Shown here: positions 25,526 to 34,859 of the stretch, piece after piece
Layout: every line of letters starts with the position of its first letter
Numbering within the stretch: the stretch's first letter is position 1
Assembly: GCA_013141385.1 (NCBI GenBank)
Contig: JABFRB010000026.1
Coordinates: 1 to 64,000, forward strand
Reading direction: 5' to 3'
Source of the DNA: Bacteroidales bacterium
GTDB taxonomy: Bacteria; Bacteroidota; Bacteroidia; Bacteroidales; Tenuifilaceae
DNA length: 64,000 nucleotides
Made by a program: the position numbers and the translations under genes
Notes under the pieces: generated by a model
What the model saw: the letters and a program-made list of their open reading frames with translations, nothing else
Databases searched by the model: none
What the model was told of the DNA's origin: nothing

Positions 25526-26392
25526 ATGAACTACATTTTTATTATTCTACCAATTGTACTTATATTCTTACTAGGAATTAGAATTGTTCGACCAACCGAG
25601 AGAGGTCTTATCGAGAGGCTTGGGAAGTACTATAAATTCGCTCTTCCTGGGTTTCATTGGATTATCCCGGTTATCGACAAACTTTACATGGTTAATGTAA
25701 CCGAACAGATGGTAGATGCACAACCTCAGGAAATAATTACCAACGATAATCTGAATGCAAGTGTAGATGCTCAGGTTTATTTTAGAGTTAAATCTGATGA
25801 AGAAAGCGTTAAAGGATCAATTTACCACGTAAATAATTACAAATGGCAGATTGTTAACCTTGCACGCACAACGCTCCGTAATATTATAGGTACACTTACA
25901 CTTAAATCGGCTAATAGCGAGCGAGGCAAAATTAATGCCGAGCTCTATAAAACACTTCACATCGAAACTCAAAATTGGGGTATTGAGATTGTGCGCACAG
26001 AGTTGAAAGAAATTGATCCGCCAAAAGATGTACAAGAAACCATGAATAAAGTGGTAAAGGCAGAAAACGAAAAGATAGCGGCAATAGATTCCGCCACAGC
26101 AGCAGAAACTGTTGCTGATGGCGTAAAACGAGCTAAAATTAAAGAGGCAGAAGGATACAAGCAATCTAAAATATTACATGCAGAGGGAGAAGCGGAAGCA
26201 ATTAAACTTGTTAATGAAGCAGCCGATAAGTATTTTATTGGTAACGCTCAATTGCTGCGTAAATTGGAAGCTCTTGAAGCATCGCTTGAAAATAATACCA
26301 AAATTGTAATCCCTGCTGGAACCGATTTGGTGAACATCATTGGAGAGATGGCAGGAATAATTCCATTTGACAGAAAAACAAAGAAAAATTAA
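25526..26392 (+). CDS. SPFH/band-7 membrane protein (stomatin-like)
   Basis: 288 residues. An N-terminal membrane segment (YIFIILPIVLIFLLGI) is followed by the PHB domain: IVRPTERGLIERLGKYYKFALPGFHWIIPVID, 'VNVTEQMVDAQPQEIITNDN', 'ARTTLRNIIGTLTL' and 'WGIEIVRTELKEIDPP'. A C-terminal coiled coil rich in Ala/Glu ('AENEKIAAIDSATAAETVADGVKRAKIKEAEG') ends in a flotillin-like tail. These proteins form membrane-domain scaffolds linked to envelope stress and proteolysis; a NfeD partner is usual but absent here. It fits the stress-oriented neighbourhood. Confidence 0.9.
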   Translation: MNYIFIILPIVLIFLLGIRIVRPTERGLIERLGKYYKFALPGFHWIIPVIDKLYMVNVTEQMVDAQPQEIITNDNLNASVDAQVYFRVKSDEESVKGSIYHVNNYKWQIVNLARTTLRNIIGTLTLKSANSERGKINAELYKTLHIETQNWGIEIVRTELKEIDPPKDVQETMNKVVKAENEKIAAIDSATAAETVADGVKRAKIKEAEGYKQSKILHAEGEAEAIKLVNEAADKYFIGNAQLLRKLEALEASLENNTKIVIPAGTDLVNIIGEMAGIIPFDRKTKKN

Positions 26393-26650
26393 CAATTGAA
26401 AAATGGATACAACCCACACATAAATACTGACAATCATATTATTAGCATATTATATTTTCGTGATTTTAAAATTTCAATCACCTTAAATAATAACTAAATA
26501 CGATTGACCTTTTTGTGTAATTATTAATGAATTATTCCTCCAAAATGACTTTAAAAATTAAAATATTGCACCAGAAAAATTAATTTATTGAAAATAAAGT
26601 TAATATCTAAATAATAGTACGTACATTGCACCATAATAATTTTAAAAATA

Positions 26651-26842
26651 ATGAGTAAAGGAACAGTGAAATTTTTTAATGATTCAAAAGGTTTTGGATT
26701 TATTAAAGACGAAGCATCAGAAAAAGAGTACTTTGTACATGTATCTGGCTTAATCAATGAGATTAGAGAAAATGACGAAGTAACTTTCGATCTTCAAGAA
26801 GGAAAAAAAGGATTAAATGCTGTAAATGTTAAGCTAGTATAA
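26651..26842 (+). CDS. Cold-shock domain protein
   Basis: 63 residues, a single cold-shock domain: GTVKFFNDSKGFGFIKDE contains RNP1 (KGFGFI), and EYFVHVSGL is RNP2. Length is typical of bacterial CspA-type RNA chaperones. A long leader of more than 200 bases without genes precedes it, so 5'-UTR control as in other csp genes is possible. A strong terminator follows at 26874. Confidence 0.92.
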   Translation: MSKGTVKFFNDSKGFGFIKDEASEKEYFVHVSGLINEIRENDEVTFDLQEGKKGLNAVNVKLV

Positions 26843-27216
26843 GCTTAAATTATATAAGACATTTATTGTTTTGGAAACTGCCTCAATGACTACAATGTCT
26901 GAGGCAGTTTCTTATTTTAAGCACATTCGTTCTAAGTAAAAATTTTGAAAACGGCTTCTATAGCTTCCAATCGATATAATAGAAAAAACGTAAAAGGGAA
27001 AATCTATGCACCATTTAGGGGTTAGCATCACTCCTCTAATATCCTTATAAATACTTCACCCTGTTTACCCTTTAGCCTTGAGAATTACTAATGCCCCCCG
27101 ATATTCTTTTTTAGCTAAAAGTTTTCATAAATTCGCAAAGCAAAAATCAAGAACTGATGAGGGTTTATATATATCCTCATACAAGGATTTAACACAATAT
27201 TTAACCTACTTTGCCC
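26843..27216. other. Intergenic stretch
   Basis: Apart from the terminator of the cold-shock gene at 26874, nothing was recognised. The 70-codon frame from 27078 overlaps the start of the lysozyme gene in another frame and has no family traits. Confidence 0.5.
26874..26911 (+). terminator. Rho-independent terminator
   Basis: GAAACTGCCTCA and TGAGGCAGTTTC form a perfect 12-bp stem, followed by TTATTTT. It ends the cold-shock transcript. Confidence 0.88.
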
Positions 27217-27945
27217 ATGAGAAAACCAAAAAAGAAATTCTATGTAGTTGTTCTTGTTTTCTCAATATTTGTTGGAATAATTGTCTATAAAGTTTTTTTT
27301 GAGCCCGAGACTTTCAAAATCAATAAATTCAAATACCCCATATTTGGTATTGATATATCGAAGCATAACGGTCGTATTAATTGGGATAAATTAAAGAATC
27401 AGAATATTGATTTTGCTTTTATTAAAGCCACAGAAGGAAAAACACGGTTAGATCCTTGTTTTCTGGATAATATAAAAGGTGCAAAAAAGATAAAGGTTAG
27501 AGTTGGTGCCTACCATTTCTTTAAATTCAATCGTGATGGCGCAGATCAAGCAAGAAATTATTTGAATAGAGTAAAAATCTATAATCTTGATTTTGCCCCT
27601 ATTCTTGATGTTGAAGAATCTGGAAACTATACAAATAGAAATAATCCAAAATTAGTTATAAAGGAGATTAGGGATTTTATAAACTATGTGGAAGTAAGAT
27701 CATCCCGAAAAGTGATTATATACACCAACGAGCACGAGTATAATAAGTATATCAAAGATAATTTCAACAAAAACCCTCTCTGGATTTGCTCATTAGATGA
27801 AGAACCTCCAATTGATAGAATCTGGACATTCTGGCAATATGCCCATCGAGGAAAACTTGACGGAATAAAGGGTTGGGTAGATGTTAACACATTCAATGGA
27901 GGTAAAGGTGATTGGAATCGTTTTATAAATAGAGGTTTCAGATAG
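27217..27945 (+). CDS. Membrane-anchored GH25 lysozyme
   Basis: 242 residues from the ATG at 27217; the in-frame TTG two codons earlier is less likely. An N-terminal membrane anchor (KFYVVVLVFSIFVGIIVYKVFF) is followed by the GH25 barrel: FGIDISKHNGRINWDKLK, IDFAFIKATEGKT, 'GAYHFFKF', and APILDVEESG with the catalytic Asp-x-Glu pair. The end 'WTFWQYAHRGKLDGIKGWVDVNTFNG' is typical. It would cleave the sugar backbone of peptidoglycan from the outside of the inner membrane. Single gene. Confidence 0.9.
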   Translation: MRKPKKKFYVVVLVFSIFVGIIVYKVFFEPETFKINKFKYPIFGIDISKHNGRINWDKLKNQNIDFAFIKATEGKTRLDPCFLDNIKGAKKIKVRVGAYHFFKFNRDGADQARNYLNRVKIYNLDFAPILDVEESGNYTNRNNPKLVIKEIRDFINYVEVRSSRKVIIYTNEHEYNKYIKDNFNKNPLWICSLDEEPPIDRIWTFWQYAHRGKLDGIKGWVDVNTFNGGKGDWNRFINRGFR

Positions 27946-28085
27946 GTTTAAGGAAATAAGAAAACTCAGCAGACTCCTTTTTAAGAGATCCATTAAATCG
28001 ATATTTTTAAAACTATACCTGATTATTACTATTAGTAAAACTTAAATATTCGTAAATTTAGGTGTTGGTTTAACACTCAGAAACC

Positions 28086-31000
28086 TTGTCTGGAATAAAA
28101 CATATTTTGAGGATTGTAAAAAAACGCTACCTATTTTCTAAGAGAGCAGTAGTTCTATTCTCCCTTCTATTAATCCCCTTAATAAGCCTTTCCCAAATCG
28201 ATACAACAAAAAAAAGTATGTCGTTCGATTTTGGGATTACCAGGGATATGAACATCAATCTGTGGCCAATTTTTAAACGCACAATCTCCGATTACGAAAA
28301 GGATAAACAGCTGCTATTTCCAATTTATCGAAGCTATAGTAACTTTAAAAATGGCGAAAGAAGAATTCACTTTATACCCCTATTTTGGAGGGATAGTAGC
28401 ATAAATGAGGAGAATCTTCGGATTATATCAACATACTATCCCTCACTAATCCACATCTCAAAGAATAACGATGAAAAAACCAAAACATTTACTTTTCTTG
28501 AACTTGCTCCACGAATCAATCTACTAGAGTTCAAAAAATCGCCCGATGGGCTGGTTATGCAGAATAATCTGTTACTCTTTTTATGGTATCAAAATAATCA
28601 GGTAACAAAAAAATCGTACCTAATAGTTTTTCCTGCTTACTGGCAATTTAAAAGTCCTATAAGAAAATCGCATACACTTTTCCCCATTTACTCCTATGGC
28701 AATAACCTACGTAATAAAAAACAGTATAGTGTTATAACCCCTCTTTTCTGGCATCTTCAATCGCCAAAAAGAACTAGTAATCTGTTTTTCCCAATTTATT
28801 GGAATAGGAAAATATTAAATGGAAAAGATTCAACTATAAGTAATCTAGTATTCCCTGTTTACTGGTCACACAAAGATAGAAACACAAACAACAAGATTGT
28901 ATTTCCTATTGTTTGGAGTTTGAATAATGTTAGGTATAAATCGCTTACTATAGTCCCGTTAGTTTCATACGGCTATAATTCGGATAGGGAACGACACCAT
29001 TTAATGGTAACCCCTTTTTTCTGGCATGTTAAACGCTTTGAGGGTGAAAGCACAACCCTGTTCCCTCTTGTATGGAGTAGCACATGGAAAACTAAATTTG
29101 AGAATTACTCATCATTGGTTGTCTTTCCTATTTACTGGGCTCAACAAAATAATAACGAAAGGAGTCAAATACTTCTGCCATTCATATGGAGCAAAACCAC
29201 TCCTTACTATCAATCTTTCTCATTTATCCCCCTATTTTCAGTAGGGCAATCACCTGATAAAACATCAGGGCATGTTATAGCTACGCCGTTGTTTTGGCAT
29301 TATAAATCGCCAGACATTATTAGCAATACACTTTTTCCCATTTGGTGGAAAAGAAAAAGGTTTTATGAAGATATTACCCAAACAACCAACATTGTTTTTC
29401 CCCTTTACTGGGAACGGAAAGAACCATCGATCCAAAGAAATATACTATTTCCTATAGTGTGGAACTTTAAAAATACCGAATATCACACTTTTACATTTGC
29501 CCCTTTTATTTCTAGAGGACAGTCTACTGATGGTAAAAACTCATATCTAGCTATTACCCCACTATACTGGAGTTTCCAGACTGAACAAGGCAAAGGCAAA
29601 CTTCTATTTCCTCTTTGGTGGCAAAACGACAGAACGAATAACGGTGAACTCAGAAATTCGTCACGTGTAGTACTACTTTACTGGAAATACAAGGATACTG
29701 AGAGAAAGCATCAGGGTTTATTGCCTTTGGTTTGGAAATTACAAAACAAATCGAACCAATCATTCACGTTTTTCCCAATATTCTCGCATGGACAATCTAT
29801 TGATAGTTCGAAAAATTATCTGGCTATAACGCCACTATTTTGGCATTTTAAAAATCAGAAACGAACATTCAATACGCTATTTCCAATCTGGTGGAATAGG
29901 AGTATAAATGATGGTCAATATAACCGCCACTTTCAACTTCTAGTCCCAATTTACTATGCAAAATGGGATCGCTTAACCAGCAAAAAGATTCTATTTCCAA
30001 TTATCTGGAGTTTAAAAAATCTTAATTATCGATCCTTCACCTTTGTACCGATTTTCTCATATGGACAAAGCACCGATGAAAATGTTAAACATCTTGCTAT
30101 AACACCACTTTTCTGGTATTTCAGAAATCCCGATGGATATTCAGCCTCTCTTATTCCAATATTCTGGAAATCACAGTATGGAGATGGTGAATCTGCGGTT
30201 AGGTGGAACGTAATTTTCCCAATATACTGGTCAAATAGAGGACTCAACCAAAATAACCATGTGCTATTTCCAATAGTATGGAGTTTTAATAATTCCCTCC
30301 ATCGCTCACTAACAATTGCTCCTCTCTTTTCTATCGGTCACAACAACGATAATTCGAAACGTTATGCTGTTATTACCCCTTTATTCTGGCACATAAAAAA
30401 ACCAAAGAGCTATACTAATACCTTTTTGCCGATATGGTGGAGTAGCCAAAAAGAGGTTGGAAACAAGAAAATAAAGACTGATATACTTTTCCCTATTTAC
30501 CTTTCATTCAGTAATCAACACCGAGCAACAAAAGTAGTATTCCCCTTAGTCTGGAGTTTTAGGAGTTCGAACTCACACTCACACTCATTTACTTTTGCTC
30601 CAATTTTCTCAATAGGTCAGAACATCAATGGAAAAAGTCACCTTATGGTTACACCTCTTTTCTGGAAATTCGATAGCAAAGCAAAACATCGTAGAATATT
30701 ATTTCCCCTTTTCACAAGCTATAGCGATACCGCAAATCATAAACAGTTCGATGTACTTCTCCTGCTTGTTAGACACAGTAGCGCATCTAATTCCTCAAAC
30801 TTAAGCATCCTATGGCCTATTGTTGAGCGAGAAAAAAGTATCAATTATAAATATTTTAGGTTTGCCCCTTTGGTTTGGAGTAAAAAGAGTCCGACCTTCA
30901 GCTATTTCACCATTCAACCATTCTTCTACCACAGCGTAAGCAAGGAGAATGAAACCTATCGCATATTATGGGAGTTGTTCGTTCATCGAAATCAATTGGG

Positions 31001-31325
31001 TATAAAGAGATCGAACAGCATACTTTGGAAGGTAACCACTTGGGATAAATACAACAATGGTGATCATGATTTTCGGTTACTGTATCTCCTCTACGCCAAT
31101 TCAAATGTAAATGGGAAAGTAGAAAAAAGCCTCTTCCCATTTTACTACCTCACAAAGGATACCAATGGAAACCGATCACTCTCCGCATTTTTCTATTTCT
31201 ACAATTCGCTAAAGCGTAAAATCCCAAACACCAAAGAGTACTATCAGGAGGAGCGGATTTTCTGGCTAATTCGTATCCGTTCCAATTACAAAATCCTTAA
31301 ACAAAAAGGGGTTGAGGTGGAATAA
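28086..31325 (+). CDS. Giant secreted protein of LFPIxW/TPLFWH repeats, unknown function
   Basis: 1079 residues from a TTG start, with a signal peptide ending at about residue 36 (LLLIPLISLSQ). From about 110 to 880 the protein is built of super-repeats of about 105 residues: ITPLFWHxK, LFPIWW, VFPIYW, LFPIVWSxKN and SFTFxPIFSYGQSTD recur in that order. TPLFW-like motifs occur eight times. Short aromatic-rich strands at regular spacing suggest an all-beta repeat fold, either a large barrel or a solenoid, exported to the periplasm or surface. No known domain is recognised. It is followed closely by a 48-aa gene and the TPR gene. Confidence 0.8.
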   Translation: MSGIKHILRIVKKRYLFSKRAVVLFSLLLIPLISLSQIDTTKKSMSFDFGITRDMNINLWPIFKRTISDYEKDKQLLFPIYRSYSNFKNGERRIHFIPLFWRDSSINEENLRIISTYYPSLIHISKNNDEKTKTFTFLELAPRINLLEFKKSPDGLVMQNNLLLFLWYQNNQVTKKSYLIVFPAYWQFKSPIRKSHTLFPIYSYGNNLRNKKQYSVITPLFWHLQSPKRTSNLFFPIYWNRKILNGKDSTISNLVFPVYWSHKDRNTNNKIVFPIVWSLNNVRYKSLTIVPLVSYGYNSDRERHHLMVTPFFWHVKRFEGESTTLFPLVWSSTWKTKFENYSSLVVFPIYWAQQNNNERSQILLPFIWSKTTPYYQSFSFIPLFSVGQSPDKTSGHVIATPLFWHYKSPDIISNTLFPIWWKRKRFYEDITQTTNIVFPLYWERKEPSIQRNILFPIVWNFKNTEYHTFTFAPFISRGQSTDGKNSYLAITPLYWSFQTEQGKGKLLFPLWWQNDRTNNGELRNSSRVVLLYWKYKDTERKHQGLLPLVWKLQNKSNQSFTFFPIFSHGQSIDSSKNYLAITPLFWHFKNQKRTFNTLFPIWWNRSINDGQYNRHFQLLVPIYYAKWDRLTSKKILFPIIWSLKNLNYRSFTFVPIFSYGQSTDENVKHLAITPLFWYFRNPDGYSASLIPIFWKSQYGDGESAVRWNVIFPIYWSNRGLNQNNHVLFPIVWSFNNSLHRSLTIAPLFSIGHNNDNSKRYAVITPLFWHIKKPKSYTNTFLPIWWSSQKEVGNKKIKTDILFPIYLSFSNQHRATKVVFPLVWSFRSSNSHSHSFTFAPIFSIGQNINGKSHLMVTPLFWKFDSKAKHRRILFPLFTSYSDTANHKQFDVLLLLVRHSSASNSSNLSILWPIVEREKSINYKYFRFAPLVWSKKSPTFSYFTIQPFFYHSVSKENETYRILWELFVHRNQLGIKRSNSILWKVTTWDKYNNGDHDFRLLYLLYANSNVNGKVEKSLFPFYYLTKDTNGNRSLSAFFYFYNSLKRKIPNTKEYYQEERIFWLIRIRSNYKILKQKGVEVE

Positions 31326-31365
31326 AATGTATTTTAATTAATTTTGTAAAAAACTATTGACTAAA

Positions 31366-31512
31366 ATGGAAAAAATAAGCGATGAATTAGAACAGAAAGT
31401 TATAGAACTCATCAAAAAGAACAAAATAATTGAAGCAGTAGCTATAGTTCAGAACGAATTAAAACTAGGATTGAGGATTTCGAAAGAAATTGTTGATAAG
31501 TATAGGAAGTAA
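31366..31512 (+). CDS. Small protein resembling L7/L12 C-terminal segment
   Basis: 48 residues: two helices, 'ELEQKVIELIKKNKIIEAVAIVQNELKLGLRISKEIVDKY'. The segment I-E-A-V-x-I-V-x2-E-L-x-L-G-L-x2-[SA]-K-x2-V resembles the helix-turn-helix of the ribosomal L7/L12 C-terminal domain, reused in several tiny bacterial proteins. It is likely real by that similarity and by its position 40 bases after the repeat-protein gene. Function unknown. Confidence 0.65.
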   Translation: MEKISDELEQKVIELIKKNKIIEAVAIVQNELKLGLRISKEIVDKYRK

Positions 31513-31643
31513 TTACTCATTATCTTACCCTAAATTTTTGTTCTAAAATAAAAAAATCTTTAAGGAGTTGTATAAATAACTTTAACATGTGCCTTTTAGA
31601 AAGCATCTCTATTGCCAATTTTACATAACTCAAAAATACACCT

Positions 31644-34109
31644 ATGATTAAAAGTGGTTTTATTGTAAAAATAATCAAACATTTACTTCTATTATTTTTC
31701 TTAACAACTAGCAATAATTTATTTGCCCAGATTGATAGTTCATTTCTATCTAAAGGTAAATTCAATGAGGAAGATTATTGGAACAAACTCAGGGTAAATC
31801 TTTATACCGATTCTAGTTATAACGCATCCTACGATTTTCAGTATTATATCAATAGTGGACTAAAAAAAATAAGATCCAAAGAGTATTCCCAAGCAATTAT
31901 CGATTTTAGAAGTTCTTTGTCAATTTTGAACAATACCAAAATACAGCAGATAGATACTGCAATTAAAAAGATACCATCTCCTAATTTATATATTGGAATC
32001 TGCAAATCACTTATTAATGAGAAAGATAGCACTGTCTACTATTATAAAAAATGTATTTCATCCAATAAATCAGCTATTGAAGCAAATAATGAATTAGGTT
32101 CAATCTTACTAAAAGATGGAAAAATTGATTCAGCACTCACCTACTTCAACCAAAGCTATAAATTGGATATGAAAAGCATAACAACTAACTATAATATTGG
32201 CTATTCATATTTTCTAGCAAATGATTTTGCAAAATCAAAGAAGTTCTTAAAACAATCAATTGACATCAATCCTAAATTCAAATTATCTTATATCATTTTA
32301 GGTCAAATATCATTGATTGAAAATAAATTACTTATTGCAAAAAATTATTTTAAATCTGCAATTGATGTTGATGCTTCATCAACAATAGGATACTACTATC
32401 GTGGATTTACATATCTTCGAGAAAATGAATTGGATTTGGCCTATATGGATTTTCTTAAAGTAGTTGAACTTGATAGTGCAAATTATGAACCTTTAGGAAT
32501 TCTAGGGCTTATTGATATAAAATCGAATAGAATGGAAATTGGTATCTTTCGTTTAGCAAAGTGCGTTTCAAATCAAGCCAAAAAATCATCAAGAATGTAT
32601 TTTGATGATTTTAAAGATATTGAGTTCGGGTCATTATTACTTGAACTAAATAAAGGTAATCTAAAAGTTGAGGAGAAACAAATAGGCTATGAATTTTTAA
32701 AAAATTTGGCGGACAATAATGGATATAAAAACACCTATATTACTAAAGATTTTTTTGAAAAACATAATGAATCCCAATTTGCTAAACGCCTTTATTTGCT
32801 AGGTCTTGCAAAAGTCAACTTCCTGTTTACCCTTGAATTTTGCGATCAATATCTCCAAAAAGATTCTACCCTCACCATGGTTCAATATATTAAAAGCAAA
32901 ATACTTTACTATTCACAAAATTATAAAAAGAGCATAGAAAGTTTTTGTAAGGTTATTAAAAATTCGGACCTATATACAAGTGCTTATTATTTCAGAGGAT
33001 TAGCTTACAAAGATTATGGGAATGTTGAATTTGCCATCCAAGATTTTAGCAAGATAATTTCTACATACCCCTATGATACAGAAGCACTTGAAGCAAGGGC
33101 TGGTTCGTTAACAATATTAAATCGTGATAAAGAGGCAATTAAAGACTATCTTAAAGTTATTAGAATTCAACCTAACATTTCAGTTTACAATAATATTTCA
33201 GTTTTATATAGACGATTAGCACTAATCGATAGTGCAATTTATTATTCTTCCAAGGCAATAGAATTATTTTCTAATTCTAGTACTCTATACTTCAACAGGG
33301 GATTAGCATATAAGGAAAGTAAAGAATTTGATAAAGCATTATCCGATATTAATAAATCGCTTGAATTCAACCCAAATTGGTTACCAGCATTATTTTCAAG
33401 AAGTGAGATATTTATGGAAATATTCAAATATAAAGAAGCAATTTCGGATTTAGATGTTTGTATAAAAGCTAATCCTGATGAAATAGAAAAATTGTATTCA
33501 AAAAGAGCCCAAGCATATTATTATATTGGCGAATATGATGATGCTATAAGTGATTTTCAATGGCTATTAAACATAAACAAAAACGATTTGAATCTAAATA
33601 TTAGTATGGGTGATTGCTATCGGTCGAAAAAAGATTTTCCTAATGCAATAAAATACTACGATATAGCACTTAAAAAGGACTCAACATTAAGTGATGTATA
33701 TTACCAAAAAGGATTGTGCTTTTCATCAACAGGTGAGAGCGAACAAGCGATTTTTAACTATAAAAAAGCAATAAATATAGATTCCACATATTCACTACCA
33801 TTTAGTTCCTTAGCTCGTGAATATTACAAAACTGGCAATTACAATAAATCAATTATGTTTTCTCAAAAAGCCGTCGAATTGAATAAAAGGGATTTAGATG
33901 CAATGTTTATTATTGCATTATCTAATCTTAGGCTAAATAATTTTAATGTAGCAAAAAGACAATATCAGTTATTCAAAAAACTAGGTATTAAGCAAGGAAA
34001 AGAAATCAATCAAAAAACAATAAACGATTTGAAAGAACTAATTGAAAAAGGCATATATGTGGATGAATCTAAAGAAATTCTCAAGGATATTTTTGATATT
34101 CAGATTTAG
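31644..34109 (+). CDS. Exported tetratricopeptide-repeat protein
   Basis: 821 residues. The signal peptide ends at NNLFAQ (residue 29). The rest is a long run of TPR units of 34 residues, e.g. 'GSILLKDGKIDSALTYFNQSYKLD', 'FRGLAYKDYGNVEFAIQDFSKIISTYPYD', 'FNRGLAYKESKEFDKALSDINKSLEFNPN' and 'YQKGLCFSSTGESEQAIFNYKKAINID'. There is no catalytic or DNA-binding domain. Such periplasmic TPR proteins scaffold envelope complexes. It is encoded after the repeat-protein gene on the same strand, and a partnership is possible but not shown. Confidence 0.85.
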   Translation: MIKSGFIVKIIKHLLLLFFLTTSNNLFAQIDSSFLSKGKFNEEDYWNKLRVNLYTDSSYNASYDFQYYINSGLKKIRSKEYSQAIIDFRSSLSILNNTKIQQIDTAIKKIPSPNLYIGICKSLINEKDSTVYYYKKCISSNKSAIEANNELGSILLKDGKIDSALTYFNQSYKLDMKSITTNYNIGYSYFLANDFAKSKKFLKQSIDINPKFKLSYIILGQISLIENKLLIAKNYFKSAIDVDASSTIGYYYRGFTYLRENELDLAYMDFLKVVELDSANYEPLGILGLIDIKSNRMEIGIFRLAKCVSNQAKKSSRMYFDDFKDIEFGSLLLELNKGNLKVEEKQIGYEFLKNLADNNGYKNTYITKDFFEKHNESQFAKRLYLLGLAKVNFLFTLEFCDQYLQKDSTLTMVQYIKSKILYYSQNYKKSIESFCKVIKNSDLYTSAYYFRGLAYKDYGNVEFAIQDFSKIISTYPYDTEALEARAGSLTILNRDKEAIKDYLKVIRIQPNISVYNNISVLYRRLALIDSAIYYSSKAIELFSNSSTLYFNRGLAYKESKEFDKALSDINKSLEFNPNWLPALFSRSEIFMEIFKYKEAISDLDVCIKANPDEIEKLYSKRAQAYYYIGEYDDAISDFQWLLNINKNDLNLNISMGDCYRSKKDFPNAIKYYDIALKKDSTLSDVYYQKGLCFSSTGESEQAIFNYKKAINIDSTYSLPFSSLAREYYKTGNYNKSIMFSQKAVELNKRDLDAMFIIALSNLRLNNFNVAKRQYQLFKKLGIKQGKEINQKTINDLKELIEKGIYVDESKEILKDIFDIQI

Positions 34110-34303
34110 TTTAACTCATATTACGCATTAGTTAAAAGTGCTTTCACAGCAAAGATATTCGGTTGAATACATTTTTCATTGTAAAGATTTCATAAGTTCT
34201 TAGTTAGATTGAAGTGAGAAGGAACTGAAAACAACTAGTTCATTACCTCAAATAGGTTAATAGGTTATGTAATTGAAAATTGAAGCGTTGTATTATTAAA
34301 ATC

Positions 34304-34336
34304 AAAAAGCCATCCCTTATGAGATGGCCCTTTTTT
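34304..34336. terminator. Bidirectional terminator between TPR gene and hydrogenase operon
   Basis: GCCATC and GATGGC form a stem flanked by AAAAA and TTTTTT, so it can stop transcription from both converging genes. It lies 23 bases beyond the hydC stop. Confidence 0.8.
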
Positions 34337-34358
34337 AACCTAAAAATGAAAATAGACC

Positions 34359-34841
34359 TTATTCATATTCTTTTAGAATATCCTTAACTCCATCAGGTGA
34401 AACACGTCCGTATATTTTTTCACCTACTGACACTACAGGGGCAAGACCACAAGCGCCAACGCAACGTAAGCAGCTGAGGGAGAATTTCCCATCAGGGGTT
34501 GTTTCGCCAACCTTCACATCAAGAATTCGCTTGAATTCATCAAGCACTTTCTCGGCTCCACGAACATAGCAAGCAGTACCAGTACAAATGCTGATAGGGT
34601 GTTTGCCTTTTGGAATCATGGTGAAGAACGAGTAGAATGTTACAACTCCATACACCTTAGCAACCGAGATGTTTAACTCCTTGGCAATAATTTCTTGCAC
34701 TTCGGCAGGAAGATAACCAAATGTTTCCTGTGACTTGTGAAGCACATTAATTAGTTCACCAGCCTCGTTGTTGAACGATTTGCAAATCTCCTTGAGTTTT
34801 GCAATCTGTTCTTTTTTTAGTTCAACTTTTATATGTGACAT
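34359..34841 (-). CDS. hydC: [FeFe]-hydrogenase gamma subunit, NuoE-like (HydC)
   Basis: 160 residues, a thioredoxin-fold [2Fe-2S] protein of the NuoE family. The four cluster Cys are in ICTGTACYVRG (C-x4-C) and CLRCVGACGLAP (C-x3-C). Last gene of the operon, 18 bases after hydA. In bifurcating trimeric hydrogenases this subunit passes electrons between the flavin subunit and its partners. Together with the 591- and 597-residue neighbours it makes a complete HydABC/Hnd-type enzyme. Confidence 0.92.
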   Translation of the reverse strand: MSHIKVELKKEQIAKLKEICKSFNNEAGELINVLHKSQETFGYLPAEVQEIIAKELNISVAKVYGVVTFYSFFTMIPKGKHPISICTGTACYVRGAEKVLDEFKRILDVKVGETTPDGKFSLSCLRCVGACGLAPVVSVGEKIYGRVSPDGVKDILKEYE

Positions 34842-34859
34842 TTATCTATCCTCCGTTAA

